A DNA stretch of 64,000 nt from Pseudomonadota bacterium. GTDB lineage: Bacteria; Pseudomonadota; Gammaproteobacteria; Steroidobacterales; Steroidobacteraceae. Positions 18,591 through 28,334 of the stretch are shown one piece after another. The notes under the pieces were generated by a model. The model did no database searches, was not told the DNA's origin, and saw nothing but the letters and a program-made list of their open reading frames with translations. Position numbers and translations under genes: made by a program. The stretch spans positions 496,001-560,000 of the forward strand of contig JAFEDR010000011.1 of assembly GCA_018241525.1 (NCBI GenBank), written 5' to 3'. Each line of letters begins with the position of its first letter. Positions within the stretch are counted from its first letter, which is position 1.

Positions 18591-19810
18591 TCCGGCTGCT
18601 CGTGATCGCCGCGGCGCTCGTGCTCGGCGCGGTGCTGGCGAACACGCTGCTCGCCGACAACGGCTACGTCGCGGTCAGCTTCCGCGGCTGGCTGGTCGAG
18701 ATGTCGGTGCCGACGCTGGTGCTGTGCGTGCTGCTCGCGCTGCTCGCACTCGAGGGCCTGCAGCGGCTCGCGCGCTGGCCGGGCCAACAGCGCGCGCGGC
18801 GTCTCGCGCAGCGCCGCGAGCGGTCGCGTGCCGACCTGCAGCGCGGGCTGCTCGAGATGTCGGCGGGCCGCTGGGCGGAGTCCGAGCTGACGCTGACGCA
18901 GACGGCGCGCGAGGCCGAGCAGCCGGCGGTGCACTATCTCGCCGCCGCGCGCGCCGCGGACCTGCAGGGCGCGACGGCGCGCCGCGACGCGTGGCTCGGC
19001 CTCGCGCGCGACGCCGGCGTCGGCGATCCGGCGCCGGTACTGATCACGATCGCCGAAATGAAGCTCAAGAGCGGCGACGGCGAGGCGGCGCTCGAGGCGC
19101 TCGCCGCGCTCGAGCGGCTCGGCCCGCTCGGCCCGCGCGCACTGCTGCTGCTCGCCCGGGTCTACCGCCAGCGCGGCGACTTCGACCGCTTGCGGCAGCT
19201 CGAGCCGCGGCTGCGCGGCACCCGCGGCGTCACGCCCGAGTCGATCGCCGAGATCATGGACACGCTCTACACGGACATGCTGCGCGTGGCGACCGACAAG
19301 GGCGGGCTCGCGGCACTGAACGCGGTGTGGGACGAGGCCACGCGCGCCGCGCGCCGTCGCCCGGGCGTGGTGGTCGCCTATGCGCGCGGACTGGCGCGCT
19401 TCGGCGAGCACGAGCGCGCCGCGAGCGCGCTGCGCGAGCTGCTGGACGTCGACTGGAGCGAGCCGGCGGTGCTGCTGTACGGCGAGCTCGCCGGCGGCGA
19501 CCCGCTCGAGCGGCTGCGGGTCGCCGAAGGCTGGCTGCGCGGGCGGCGCGAGGATCCGGCGCTGCTCGTGTGCTGTGCACGGCTCTGCCTCAATGCGGAG
19601 CTCTACGGCAAGGCACGCAGCTACCTGGAGCTCAGCCAGGCGCTGCGACCGCGCCCGGAGACGGCGCAGCTGCTGGCGGCGCTGCTCGAGCAGCTCGGCG
19701 AGCCCGAACGGGCGCAGGCGCTGCTGCGCGACGGCCTCGCATTGGCCACCGGGCGGCGTGCCGCGCTGCCGCCGGTGCGCCAGCGTCGCTTCGGGGTGCC
19801 GCGCCGCTGA
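18587..19810 (+). CDS. hemY: HemY-like TPR membrane protein of the haem operon
   Basis: This is a 407-residue inner-membrane protein of the proteobacterial HemY_N family, distinct from Bacillus protoporphyrinogen oxidase HemY. Two N-terminal membrane helices (LLVIAAALVLGAVLANTLL and PTLVLCVLLALLALEGL) flank DNGYVAVSFRGWLVEMS. The rest is helical, with TPR-like pairs (AEMKLKSGDGEAALEALAAL, LARVYRQRGDFDRLRQLEPRL). The start is a TTG at 18587 whose last bases form the hemX stop. TTG is supported by the coupling and by the intact first helix. Its exact role in haem metabolism is not established. Confidence 0.9.
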   Translation: MIRLLVIAAALVLGAVLANTLLADNGYVAVSFRGWLVEMSVPTLVLCVLLALLALEGLQRLARWPGQQRARRLAQRRERSRADLQRGLLEMSAGRWAESELTLTQTAREAEQPAVHYLAAARAADLQGATARRDAWLGLARDAGVGDPAPVLITIAEMKLKSGDGEAALEALAALERLGPLGPRALLLLARVYRQRGDFDRLRQLEPRLRGTRGVTPESIAEIMDTLYTDMLRVATDKGGLAALNAVWDEATRAARRRPGVVVAYARGLARFGEHERAASALRELLDVDWSEPAVLLYGELAGGDPLERLRVAEGWLRGRREDPALLVCCARLCLNAELYGKARSYLELSQALRPRPETAQLLAALLEQLGEPERAQALLRDGLALATGRRAALPPVRQRRFGVPRR

Positions 19811-19818
19811 CCGGCGCG

Positions 19819-20838
19819 TCAGCCCGGCTCGCGCGGCGCGTACTCGAAGGAATCCGAGTGCAGCCGGCCGGGCGCGAGGCCGCGCGCCGGCAGCGCCGCC
19901 GCGAGCGCCGCGATCATCGGCGGCGGGCCGGCGGCGTACACGTCGGCGTCGGCCAGCGAGGCGAAGTCCGCGAGCACCGCCTCGTGCACGAGCCCGGTGC
20001 GCCGGCGGCGGCTCTCGGCGGGCGTCGACTCCGACAGCACCGGCACGTAGTGCAGGCGCGGCGTGCGGCCGGCCTCGGCGGCGAGCCAGGCGTCCTCGTA
20101 GAGGTCGATCTCGTGGCGTGCGCCAAAATAGACATGCACGTCGCGGTCGAGGCCGTGGTGCAGCAGGCTGCGCAGGATCGACTTGATCGGTGCGAGCCCG
20201 GTACCGCCCGCCACCAGCAGCAGCGGCCCGGTCGCGGCCGTCGGCTCGTAGCGGAAGCGCCCGAGCGGGCCCTCGATGCTGAGCAGCGCGCCGACCGCGA
20301 GACCGTTGAAGACCCGCTCGCTGAACTCGCCGCCGCTCACCCGCCGCACGTGCAGCTCGAGCAGCTCGGCGTCGTGCGGCGGCGAGGCGATCGAGAAGCT
20401 GCGGCGCTTCGCACCCGGCAGCAGCACGTCGACGTACTGGCCGGCGCGGAAGCGGAACGACTCGACCGCCGGCAGCCGCAGGTAGACCGCCATCACGTCG
20501 GGCGCGAGCCGTTCGAGCCGCGCGACCCGGCACGGCAGGGTCTTGATCTCGGCTTCGCCGGCCGGCAGCTGCTCGCGCAGCTCGACCACGAGATCGGTGT
20601 CGGCGACCGCCTGGCAGAGCAGGATCCAGCCCGCGCTCTCCTCGGCCGCGCTGAGCCCGAGCGGCCGGCCGCGCGGGTAGTGGATGCGCCCGGCCAGCAG
20701 CCGCCCGAGGCACGCTCCACAGCTGCCGCCGCGGCAGCTGTGGGGCAGATTAAGTCGCGCGGCGAGTGCCGCCTCGAGCACGGGCCGCTCCGGCGCGAGC
20801 GGGACAGTGCGGTCGGCGGGCTTCAGCGTCAGCTTCAT
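19819..20838 (-). CDS. Ferredoxin-FAD-NAD(P) reductase (CDP-glucoseen reductase-like)
   Basis: This is a 339-residue three-domain electron-transfer flavoprotein. A plant-type 2Fe-2S domain carries the ligands in CRGGSCGAC and the distant Cys of WILLCQAV. An FAD-binding barrel follows (FRAGQYVDVLLPGAKRRSFS), then a nucleotide-binding domain (LLLVAGGTGLAPIKSIL and DVYAAGPPPMI). This order is shared by phenol-hydroxylase-type reductases and the proteins annotated as CDP-6-deoxy-delta-3,4-glucoseen reductase. The partner oxygenase or dehydratase is not in the window. The ATG at 20838 is chosen; the frame runs on to 20889 but would then overlap the divergent epimerase gene. Confidence 0.88.
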   Translation of the reverse strand: MKLTLKPADRTVPLAPERPVLEAALAARLNLPHSCRGGSCGACLGRLLAGRIHYPRGRPLGLSAAEESAGWILLCQAVADTDLVVELREQLPAGEAEIKTLPCRVARLERLAPDVMAVYLRLPAVESFRFRAGQYVDVLLPGAKRRSFSIASPPHDAELLELHVRRVSGGEFSERVFNGLAVGALLSIEGPLGRFRYEPTAATGPLLLVAGGTGLAPIKSILRSLLHHGLDRDVHVYFGARHEIDLYEDAWLAAEAGRTPRLHYVPVLSESTPAESRRRRTGLVHEAVLADFASLADADVYAAGPPPMIAALAAALPARGLAPGRLHSDSFEYAPREPG

Positions 20839-20878
20839 CGTCCGCCAGTGTGCCCGCAAACCGCCTAAAATGCCGCCG

Positions 20879-21760
20879 ATGAAAACCACGGCGCGCTATC
20901 TCGTCGCCGGCTGCGGCTACGTCGGCCGACGCCTCGGTCGCGCGCTGCTGTCGCGCGGACCCGTGGTCGGCATGACGCGCGGCGAAGACACCGCGGCCGA
21001 GCTCGAGGCACAGGGCGTCGACGCGGTCGCCTGGGACCTCGACCTCGCTGCCGCGCCGGTGCCGCGCGGCATCGGCACGCCGACGGTGATCTTCTACCTG
21101 GTGCCACCGCCCGGCGAGGGCACGAGCGACCCGCGGCTGCGCCGCTTCCTCGCGCGCTTCCCGGCGCACCCGGCGCGCATCGTCTACCTGTCGACGACCG
21201 GCGTGTACGGCGACTCGGGCGGTGCGCTGCTCGACGAGGACGCGCCGCTGAAGCCTGGCAGCGACCGGGCGCGCCGGCGCGTGGACGCGGAGAACGTGCT
21301 GCGCGACTGGTGCGGCCGCCACGGCGTCGGCTGGACCGTGCTGCGCGTGCCGGGCATCTACGGACCGGGACGACTGCCGATCGAGCGGCTGAAGCGCCGC
21401 GAGCCGATGATCCGGCACTCGGAGGCGGGCTACTCGAGCCGCATCCACGTCGACGACCTGGTCGTCGCCTGCCTGCTGGCCGGCAGTGCGCCACGGGCGG
21501 CCGACCGCGTCTACAACGTCAGCGACGGCAATGCGACCACGATGACCGAGTACTTCGAGCGGGTCGCGGCGCTGACCGGCATGACGCCGCCGGCGCTGGT
21601 CTCGCGCGCCGAAGCGCAGCGGGTCGTGTCGCCCGCGTTCTGGTCGTACCTCGCCGAGTCGCGCCGCATCAACAGCACCCGCATCCGCGACGAGCTCGGC
21701 TTCATCCCGCGCTTTTCGGACCTGCGGCTCGGCATCCTGTCGAGCCTGCCCGCGCCGTAG
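20879..21760 (+). CDS. NAD-dependent epimerase/dehydratase family protein (YeeZ-like)
   Basis: This is a 293-residue extended short-chain dehydrogenase. The nucleotide-binding motif is YLVAGCGYVGRRLGRALLSRG. The usual YxxxK is not obvious: the region STTGVYGDSGGALLDEDAP is as expected, but the following helix has RRRVDAENVLR. Many YeeZ-type proteins lack that pair. VLRVPGIYGPGRLPIERL and SRIHVDDLVVACLL are typical of sugar-nucleotide epimerases. A second in-frame ATG lies 9 bases upstream at 20870. The gene diverges from the flavoreductase. The substrate is unknown. Confidence 0.82.
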   Translation: MKTTARYLVAGCGYVGRRLGRALLSRGPVVGMTRGEDTAAELEAQGVDAVAWDLDLAAAPVPRGIGTPTVIFYLVPPPGEGTSDPRLRRFLARFPAHPARIVYLSTTGVYGDSGGALLDEDAPLKPGSDRARRRVDAENVLRDWCGRHGVGWTVLRVPGIYGPGRLPIERLKRREPMIRHSEAGYSSRIHVDDLVVACLLAGSAPRAADRVYNVSDGNATTMTEYFERVAALTGMTPPALVSRAEAQRVVSPAFWSYLAESRRINSTRIRDELGFIPRFSDLRLGILSSLPAP

Positions 21761-21781
21761 CGCGACCATCGGGGACCGTCC

Positions 21782-22627
21782 ATGCCGACCCTTCGCGTGC
21801 TGCCTGTCCTGCTGCTGGTCGCCGCCCGCCTCGCGGCCGCAGCGCCGGGCGCACAGGCGATCGCCGACAACGAACGCGCCTTCGAGCAGGCGGCGATCGA
21901 GCGTGGCACGCGCGCGGGTTTCCTCGAATACCTCGCCGAGAGCGCGGTGATCCTCGCGCCGCAGCCGGTGCCAGGGCGGGCGGCGACCGAATCGGGGCCC
22001 GCGCCCGGGGCGCCGCTGCGCTGGCGGCCGGACCTGGCGAGCATCTCCGGCGGCGGCGATTTCGGCTGGGCGAGCGGGCCGTTCCTGTCGTATGCGCACT
22101 CGACCGACGAGTTGCCGGTCGCCGCGGGCCACTACCTGACCGTCTGGCATCGCGAGTCGGATGGCCGCTGGCGGGTGGCCCTCGACGGCGGGGTCGCCTA
22201 CCCGTTCGAGGAGACCGCCGTCGCGCGCCATCTCGAGGTGACGCCCCGGTTGCGCCCGACCGGCAGCGGCCGTGGCCGGACCGGCGATTGCAGCGCGGCC
22301 TTCGCGTCACGCTGGCAGTCGCGCGGGCGGCGCGCGGCGCTCGGCGAATTTCTCGCCGAGGACGCCCGCCAGCTGAGCTCGGGACGGCCGGTGCTCGATG
22401 GCCGTGGCGCCTGGCCGGCGGGCGACACGCTCGGGCCGGATGTGCTGGTGCGACTCAACACCGCACGGTCACTGCGGGCCGAGGCCGGTGACGTCGAGGT
22501 CAGCTTCGGCGAGCTGGACGTGGCGGCGCGCGCCGAGGTGCCGGCGCGGCACTATTTCTATGCGCACGTCTGGGACGTGGACAAGCGCTGCCGGCTGGCG
22601 GTCGAGATGCTGAACCTGGCGCGCTGA
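21782..22627 (+). CDS. Exported NTF2-like (SnoaL/DUF4440-type) protein
   Basis: This is a 281-residue secreted protein of unknown function. It has a signal peptide (MPTLRVLPVLLLVAARLAAA) and two similar cone-fold halves. The first begins AIADNERAFEQAAIERGTRAGFLEYLAESAVIL; the second begins AAFASRWQSRGRRAALGEFLAEDARQL. The first half contains GHYLTVWHRESDGRWRVALDGG, the strand pattern of DUF4440/SnoaL-like domains, which often bind small ligands. The gene follows the epimerase by 21 bases, so the two are probably co-transcribed. It converges on rimO. Confidence 0.75.
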   Translation: MPTLRVLPVLLLVAARLAAAAPGAQAIADNERAFEQAAIERGTRAGFLEYLAESAVILAPQPVPGRAATESGPAPGAPLRWRPDLASISGGGDFGWASGPFLSYAHSTDELPVAAGHYLTVWHRESDGRWRVALDGGVAYPFEETAVARHLEVTPRLRPTGSGRGRTGDCSAAFASRWQSRGRRAALGEFLAEDARQLSSGRPVLDGRGAWPAGDTLGPDVLVRLNTARSLRAEAGDVEVSFGELDVAARAEVPARHYFYAHVWDVDKRCRLAVEMLNLAR

Positions 22628-22639
22628 CGCGCGCCGGCC

Positions 22640-23983
22640 TCAGGCGGGCCGGGCCTCGAGGTCATAGGTGCCGGCCGCCGTGATCTCGACGTCGGCGAAG
22701 CTGCCGACGGCGAGCTTCGAGGTGCCGGCGCCGCGGATCGTGACGGTGCCGTCGATCTCCGGTGCGTCGGCATAGCTGCGCGCCAGCGCACGCGCACCGC
22801 GGCCCGTCCCCTCGATCGCGTCGATCAGCACGCGTTCGCGAGCACCGACGCGGCCGGCAAGGCGCCGCGCGCTGATCGCCGCGGCGGCCTCCATGAAACG
22901 CGCCTGGCGCTCCGCCTTGACCTCTTCCGGTACCGGATCGGGCAGTGCGTTCGCTCCCGCGCCCTCGACCGGCGAGTACGGGAAGCAGCCGACGCGGTCG
23001 AGCTCGGCCTCGGCCAGCCAGGCCAGCAGTTCCTCGAACTCGCGCTCGGTCTCGCCCGGGAAGCCGACGATGAAGGTGCTGCGGATCGCCATGCCGGGCA
23101 GCTGCCGGCGCCAGGCGTGGATGCGGGCGAGCGTGTTCTCGGCGTGTGCCGGGCGCTTCATCAGTTTCAGGATGCGCGGGCTGCCGTGCTGGAACGGGAT
23201 GTCGAGATACGGCAGCACCTTGCCCTCGGCCATCAGCGGCAGCACCTCGTCGACGTGCGGGTAGGGATACACGTAGTGCAGCCGGACCCACGCGCCGCGC
23301 TCGCTGGCGAGCGAGCCGAGCTCGCGCGCGAGGTCGATGAACTTGGTGCGGATCTCGCGCGACCCCCACGGCTCCACGCGATAGCGCACGTCGGCGCCGT
23401 AGGCACTCGTGTCCTGGGAGATCACGAGCAGCTCGCGCACGCCGGCGTTCAGCAGCCGGATGCCCTCGTTCAGCACGTGCGGCAGCGGGCGGCTGACGAG
23501 GTCGCCGCGCATCGACGGGATGATGCAGAAGCTGCAGCGGTGGTTGCAGCCCTCGGAGATCTTCAGGTACGCGTAGTGGCGCGGCGTGAGCTTCACGCCC
23601 TGCGGCGGCACGAGGTCGGTCAACGGGTCGTGCGGCCGCGGCAGGTGCTCGTGCACGTGGCCGACCACCGCCTCGTAGGCATGCGGCCCGGTGATGCCGA
23701 GCACCTGCGGGTGCCGCTCGCGGATCTTCTCCGGCTGGGCGCCGAGGCAACCGGTCACCAGCACCTTGCCGTTCTCGCGCAGCGCCTCGCCGATCGTCTC
23801 GAGCGATTCGTGCACCGCGTCGTCGATGAACCCGCAGGTGTTCACCACCACGAGGTCGGCGTCCTGGTAGGTAGGCGCGATCTCGTAGCCCTCGGCCCGG
23901 AGCTGCGTCAGGATGCGCTCCGAATCGACGAGCGCCTTCGGGCAGCCGAGACTGACAAAGCCGACGCGGGGCGCGGAACTCAT
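22640..23983 (-). CDS. rimO: Ribosomal protein S12 methylthiotransferase RimO
   Basis: RimO is a radical-SAM enzyme that adds a methylthio group to an Asp of ribosomal protein S12. The 447-residue protein has three domains. The N-terminal UPF0004 domain carries cluster cysteines in [17 protein letters not shown] and GCLGAQ. The radical-SAM core has CNHRCSFC with GDLVSRP. A C-terminal TRAM domain follows. [11 protein letters not shown] and [18 protein letters not shown] separate RimO from MiaB. The ATG at 23983 was chosen; an in-frame start 10 codons earlier is possible. Confidence 0.95.
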   Translation of the reverse strand: MSSAPRVGFVSLGCPKALVDSERILTQLRAEGYEIAPTYQDADLVVVNTCGFIDDAVHESLETIGEALRENGKVLVTGCLGAQPEKIRERHPQVLGITGPHAYEAVVGHVHEHLPRPHDPLTDLVPPQGVKLTPRHYAYLKISEGCNHRCSFCIIPSMRGDLVSRPLPHVLNEGIRLLNAGVRELLVISQDTSAYGADVRYRVEPWGSREIRTKFIDLARELGSLASERGAWVRLHYVYPYPHVDEVLPLMAEGKVLPYLDIPFQHGSPRILKLMKRPAHAENTLARIHAWRRQLPGMAIRSTFIVGFPGETEREFEELLAWLAEAELDRVGCFPYSPVEGAGANALPDPVPEEVKAERQARFMEAAAAISARRLAGRVGARERVLIDAIEGTGRGARALARSYADAPEIDGTVTIRGAGTSKLAVGSFADVEITAAGTYDLEARPA

Positions 23984-24120
23984 GGCGGGGGTCTGGCGGA
24001 AGGGGGGCGACATCCTACCCGTGGCCGGGGTCGCCGGCCACCGCCGGGGCCAGGCCCCTCGACGCCCCGGGAACGGCCGTGGAAGATAGGCGGACCGGCA
24101 GGATGCCGGAGGGGGACTTC

Positions 24121-24708
24121 ATGAGTGGGCTGACCTTCCTCGTCGTCGTCGCCGTGCTGCTCGGCATCCCGGTGGTGCTCTACAACCGGCTCGTCTCGGC
24201 GCGCAATGGCTACAAGAACGCCTTCGCGCAGATCGACGTGCAGCTGACCCGTCGCTACGACCTGATCCCGAACCTGGTCGAGACCGCCAAGGGCTACCTC
24301 GCGCACGAGCGCGGCACGCTCGAGGCCGTGATCAGCGCCCGCAACGCCGCGGCCGCGGGCCTCAAGGGCGCCGCCGCCGCGCCGGGCGACCCTGCCGCCG
24401 TCCGGGCGCTCGCCGGAGCCGAAGGCGCCCTGAGCGCCTCGCTCGGGCGGCTGTTCGCGGTGGCCGAGGCCTATCCCGACCTCAAGGCGAACCAGACGAT
24501 GGCCGCGCTGATGGAGGAGCTGACCTCGACCGAGAACCGGGTCGCGTACGCGCGCCAGGCCTACAACGACGCCGTGCTCGCCTACAACAACACCCGCGAG
24601 GTGTTCCCGAGCAATCTGGTCGCGGGCACCTTCGGCTTCCAGGCGGCCGCGCCGCTCGAGATCGAGTCCGCCGCCAAGCGCAGCGCGCCCGAGGTCAAGT
24701 TCGGCTGA
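24121..24708 (+). CDS. lemA: LemA family protein
   Basis: This is a 195-residue LemA protein: one N-terminal membrane helix (GLTFLVVVAVLLGIPVVLYNRLV) and an antiparallel helical bundle. The family core NGYKNAFAQIDVQLTRRYDLIPNLVETAKGYLAHE and the C-terminal ENRVAYARQAYNDAVLAYNN...FPSNLVA are intact. The ATG at 24121 follows a purine-rich GGAGGGGGA. The M48 protease gene starts 1 base after the stop. LemA-HtpX pairs are common, but the function of LemA is not settled. Confidence 0.92.
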   Translation: MSGLTFLVVVAVLLGIPVVLYNRLVSARNGYKNAFAQIDVQLTRRYDLIPNLVETAKGYLAHERGTLEAVISARNAAAAGLKGAAAAPGDPAAVRALAGAEGALSASLGRLFAVAEAYPDLKANQTMAALMEELTSTENRVAYARQAYNDAVLAYNNTREVFPSNLVAGTFGFQAAAPLEIESAAKRSAPEVKFG

Positions 24709-24709
24709 G

Positions 24710-26596
24710 ATGGACTTCTTCGCGGCACAGGCCGCCGCGCACAGCCGGACGCGCGCGCTGCTCGCGGGCTACGTCGTCGCGGTGGGCCTCGTCGTCGGCG
24801 CGATCACCTGGGTGGTCGCGTGGCTCTACACGCTCTTCAACACGAACATCTACTCGGCCGAGCCGTACAGCTCGCGGCTGCTGTCGCATCCCGGGCTGGT
24901 GCTGGTCACGGCGACCGGCGTGCTCGGCATCATCGGCATCGCGACGCTGCACCGGATGGCGCAGCTGTCCGCCGGCGGCGGCGCGGTGGCGGTCTCGCTC
25001 GGCGCGAGCCGCGTCACGCGCGAGACCGCCGACCCCAAGCGACGGCGCCTGCTGAACGTCGTCGAGGAGATGGCGATCGCCTCCGGCGTACCGGTGCCGG
25101 AGGTGTACGTGCTCGACCAGGAGCCCGGCATCAATGCCTTCGCGGCGGGCTTCACGCCGGCCGATGCCGCGATCACGGTCACGCGCGGCGCCCTCGAGCG
25201 TCTGAACCGCGCCGAGCTCGCCGGCGTCATCGGCCACGAATTCAGCCATCTGCTGAACGGCGACATGCGCCTGAACACGCGCCTCGCCGGACCTCTGTTC
25301 GGGCTGCTGGTGATCGCCATCGTCGCGCGCTACACGCTGCGGGGCTTTCGCGGCAACACGCGTGCGACCCCGTTCCTCGCGGCCGGCCTCGTGATCATGG
25401 GGCTCGGCTACCTCGGCGTGCTGCTCGGCCGCCTGCTGCAGTCCGCGATCTGCCGGCAGCGCGAGTTCCTAGCCGACGCCTCGAGCGTGCAGTTCACGCG
25501 CGACGCGACCGCGCTGCGCGACGCGCTGGTGACGCTCGGTCGCGCCCCGGCGGGCTCGCACCTGCACGGCGCGGACGGCGAGGACCTGGCACACCTCTTC
25601 ATCGCACCGGCAACCGACCGGCTGTTCTCGACCCATCCACCGCTTGCGATGCGGATCCGGCGGCTCGACCCGCATTTCGACGTCACGGTGCTCGATTCGC
25701 CGGACCTCGCCCCGCCGCCGCCGGACCTCGACGATCCCGCTGCCGCCGGCCTCGCGGCCTTCGCCGCGCACGGCGACGCGCCGCTGAGCCGGCGCATCGG
25801 CAATCCCGGCGTGCCGGCGGTCGCCTACGCCGCGGCGTTGCGTGCGGCGCTGCCGGCCGGGATCGAGGCTGCGCTCGCCCGCGGCACGACGACGGCGTTC
25901 CTGTGGCTGGCGCTCGCGCTCTCGGCGCAGCCGCCGGTCCGCGAGCGCCAGGTGCGGCGCATCGCGGAGGTGCTCGGCGAGCCGGTCGGCCACGCGGTGG
26001 CGGCCGCCGCCCGCGACCTGTCGGCAGTGCCGGTGGTCCAGCACCTGCCGCTGCTGCAGCGGGCACTGCCGGTGCTGAAGGCACTGCCGGTGGAACGGCG
26101 CCGCACGCTGGTCGCGCTGACCGCGGAACTCGCGCGCGCCGACGGGCGAATGTCGCCGCTCGAATACCTGCTCGGCGCGCTTGCGACGCGCTACCTCGGC
26201 GACCAGCTGGCGCCGCCGCGGGCGCCGGGCCGGCTCACGCTCGAGGACTGTGCGCCCGCGCTCGGTACGCTGTTCGCGGTGGTGGCATACGCCGGCGACG
26301 ACGGCGAGGTCGCCGCGCGGCGGGCGTATGAGCGGGGCCTCGCGCAGCTGCTGCCGCGCGAGCGGCCGGCGTACGCGGCACCGGATCCCCAGCAGTGGGC
26401 AGCCGCGCTCGATGCGGCCCTCGCGCGTCTGGCCGACCTCGCGCCGCCGGCGCGCGAGCTGCTGGTCGATGCGCTCGGCCGGACGGTGCTGAATGACGGC
26501 TCGGTGCGCCACGCGGAGGCGGAACTGCTGCGTGCGGTGTGCGCACTCCTCGACGCGCCGTTGCCACCGCTGCTGCCGCTGCCCGATACCGGCTGA
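24710..26596 (+). CDS. M48-family membrane metalloprotease (HtpX-like, extended C-terminus)
   Basis: This is a 628-residue zinc protease of the HtpX/Ste24 group. Two N-terminal membrane helices are followed by the zinc motif HEFSH (His176, Glu177, His180) in VIGHEFSHLLNGDMRLN. Two more hydrophobic segments and the third zinc ligand region CRQREFLADASSVQFTRD follow. Typical HtpX ends near 290 residues. This protein continues with about 300 helical residues of the type found in larger M48 peptidases beside lemA (FLWLALALSAQPPVRERQ and onward). It probably degrades or cleaves inner-membrane proteins. It lies 1 base after lemA, so the two are translated together. Confidence 0.9.
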   Translation: MDFFAAQAAAHSRTRALLAGYVVAVGLVVGAITWVVAWLYTLFNTNIYSAEPYSSRLLSHPGLVLVTATGVLGIIGIATLHRMAQLSAGGGAVAVSLGASRVTRETADPKRRRLLNVVEEMAIASGVPVPEVYVLDQEPGINAFAAGFTPADAAITVTRGALERLNRAELAGVIGHEFSHLLNGDMRLNTRLAGPLFGLLVIAIVARYTLRGFRGNTRATPFLAAGLVIMGLGYLGVLLGRLLQSAICRQREFLADASSVQFTRDATALRDALVTLGRAPAGSHLHGADGEDLAHLFIAPATDRLFSTHPPLAMRIRRLDPHFDVTVLDSPDLAPPPPDLDDPAAAGLAAFAAHGDAPLSRRIGNPGVPAVAYAAALRAALPAGIEAALARGTTTAFLWLALALSAQPPVRERQVRRIAEVLGEPVGHAVAAAARDLSAVPVVQHLPLLQRALPVLKALPVERRRTLVALTAELARADGRMSPLEYLLGALATRYLGDQLAPPRAPGRLTLEDCAPALGTLFAVVAYAGDDGEVAARRAYERGLAQLLPRERPAYAAPDPQQWAAALDAALARLADLAPPARELLVDALGRTVLNDGSVRHAEAELLRAVCALLDAPLPPLLPLPDTG

Positions 26597-26607
26597 ACGG
26601 GGCGGCG

Positions 26608-28251
26608 CTAGAACGGATCCCAGCGCAGCGGACGATCGGCGCGGGCGGCGGCGGCCGCGGCTTCCGGCTCCAGCGCCGCGGCCTCGGCGCCGCGATCGCT
26701 GGCGCGCAGCACCTCGACGAGGCCGGCGAGCGCGCGCGGATCGTGCGGTACGCGCCCGAGGCAGTCCCGCAGCACCGCCTCCGCCTGCGCGAGCTGGCCC
26801 GACCGGAACAGCGCCCGTGCGAGCGTCTCGCGCAATGGCGTGTTCCAGGGCGGCGGCTCCGAGTACTCGGCGCGATCCTGCAGCTCGACCGCCTCGCGCA
26901 GCAGGCGCAGGCCCTCCTCGCCCTGCCCGGCCGCGAGCGCGATCCGCGCCGTCAGCAGGCGTTCCGCGAGTACGGCCTGGGTCGCCTGCTCCGACGCCTC
27001 GAGCTTGTCGACGACGTGCTCGACGTCCGGTTTGTCGCCGAACACCGGCGGCGGCGGCAGGGCCGCCCGTTCGCGGCGCAGCTGCTCGAGCTCCTGCTGC
27101 GCGAGCGCGGGGCGGCCACTGCCCAGCTCGGCCAGTCCGCGCCCGTAATGCCAGTAGACCATCGCCAGATGCGGATCCGCGCCCTCCGCCGCCGACGGTG
27201 CGGCCGGCGCCGGCAGGTCGAGCAGCGCCTGCCACTCGCCGAAGCGCGCCAGCGTCGCGATGGTCTCGTTCGCATCGCCATCGAGCTGCGCGGCGCGCCC
27301 GGCCGCGAGCTTTGCCCCGGCGAAGTTGCCCTGCATCGCGTAGGCATAGCTCAGGAAGTGCAGGCAGTGACTGCAGGCGCCCTCGACCTCGGGGTCCTTC
27401 GACCGTCGAAAGCCGATCGCGTGGTGCACCGCATGTTCGTTCGCCGCCACCGCCGCCTGCCAGTCGCCGACGCGCAGGAACGTGTGCGCCGGCATGTGAA
27501 TCAGGTGCGCGGCCGCGGGCTCCATCGGCAGCGCCGCGAGGCGGCGGGCGCCGTCGAGCGCCCGGCCGGGATCGCGGCTCGCCTCGACGGCGTGGATGTA
27601 ATAGTGCAGGAGGCCAAGATGACGGGGGTGCTCGCGCAGGCCCGCCTCGATGACCGTCACGAGCTCGGCCGTTCCCGGCGCGGGCTCGCCGTCCGCCGTC
27701 CACAGTCGCCAGGGCCGGACGTCCATGATCGCCTCGGCGAGCAGCGCCGCCGCGTCCGCGTCGTGCGGATAGCGCGACACCAGCGTGCGCATGCGGTCGC
27801 GATAGGCGAGCGCGAGCGCGTCGAAGTCCGGCGACTCGTCGGTCGAATAGCGAGCCGCCAGCGCCTCGATGAAGTCGCGCTCGACGGCGGTGCCGCGTCC
27901 GGCGGCGAGCCGCCGGGCGTGGCGGATCGCGCGCGCGGCGGTCGCGGTGTGCGGAGCCGTCGGGGCCACGTTGATGTTGGCGCCGAGCGCGAGCGCGACG
28001 CCCCAGAACGCCATGGCGCAATCGGGATCGAGTCGGGCGGCCTGGCGGAAAGCCTGCTCAGCCTCCTCCGGCTGGTACGCATAGACCAGCGTGAGACCGC
28101 GGTCGAACGCGGCCTGGGCGGCGGCGACCGGGGTGCTGACGGCACGGTGCTCGTAGACATACGGTCGGGCGGCGTTCCGCTCGGCGGCGACCGCGGCGCC
28201 GGCCGCGAGCACCAGTACGGTTACCGCCACGCCGAGGCTTTGATGCCGCAT
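26608..28251 (-). CDS. Exported tetratricopeptide-repeat protein
   Basis: This is a 547-residue secreted or periplasmic protein with a signal peptide (LGVAVTVLVLAAGAAVAAE) and helical repeats. The first TPR is clear: FDRGLTLVYAYQPEEAEQAF, then RQAARLDPDCAMAFWGVALA. A central conserved block HLGLLHYYIHAVEASRDPGRAL and HLIHMPAHTFLRVGDWQAAV is His-rich and typical of a widespread uncharacterised TPR family. More repeats lie at the C-terminus (ALFRSGQLAQAEAVLRDCL). It diverges from dapF with 83 bases between starts. No specific role can be assigned. Confidence 0.8.
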   Translation of the reverse strand: MRHQSLGVAVTVLVLAAGAAVAAERNAARPYVYEHRAVSTPVAAAQAAFDRGLTLVYAYQPEEAEQAFRQAARLDPDCAMAFWGVALALGANINVAPTAPHTATAARAIRHARRLAAGRGTAVERDFIEALAARYSTDESPDFDALALAYRDRMRTLVSRYPHDADAAALLAEAIMDVRPWRLWTADGEPAPGTAELVTVIEAGLREHPRHLGLLHYYIHAVEASRDPGRALDGARRLAALPMEPAAAHLIHMPAHTFLRVGDWQAAVAANEHAVHHAIGFRRSKDPEVEGACSHCLHFLSYAYAMQGNFAGAKLAAGRAAQLDGDANETIATLARFGEWQALLDLPAPAAPSAAEGADPHLAMVYWHYGRGLAELGSGRPALAQQELEQLRRERAALPPPPVFGDKPDVEHVVDKLEASEQATQAVLAERLLTARIALAAGQGEEGLRLLREAVELQDRAEYSEPPPWNTPLRETLARALFRSGQLAQAEAVLRDCLGRVPHDPRALAGLVEVLRASDRGAEAAALEPEAAAAAARADRPLRWDPF

Positions 28252-28334
28252 GCTGCTGGTCTCCTGCGCAGCCCTGCCGGTCGGCGGTGGCCGCGATCAC
28301 CGATTATGCGCCGGCGCGCGCGGTATCATGCGCC

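Noticed and set aside
25469..28021. An 850-codon minus-strand open frame across the M48 protease and the TPR gene
   Set aside because: It is a shadow in another frame of two well-supported genes and has no recognisable domain.
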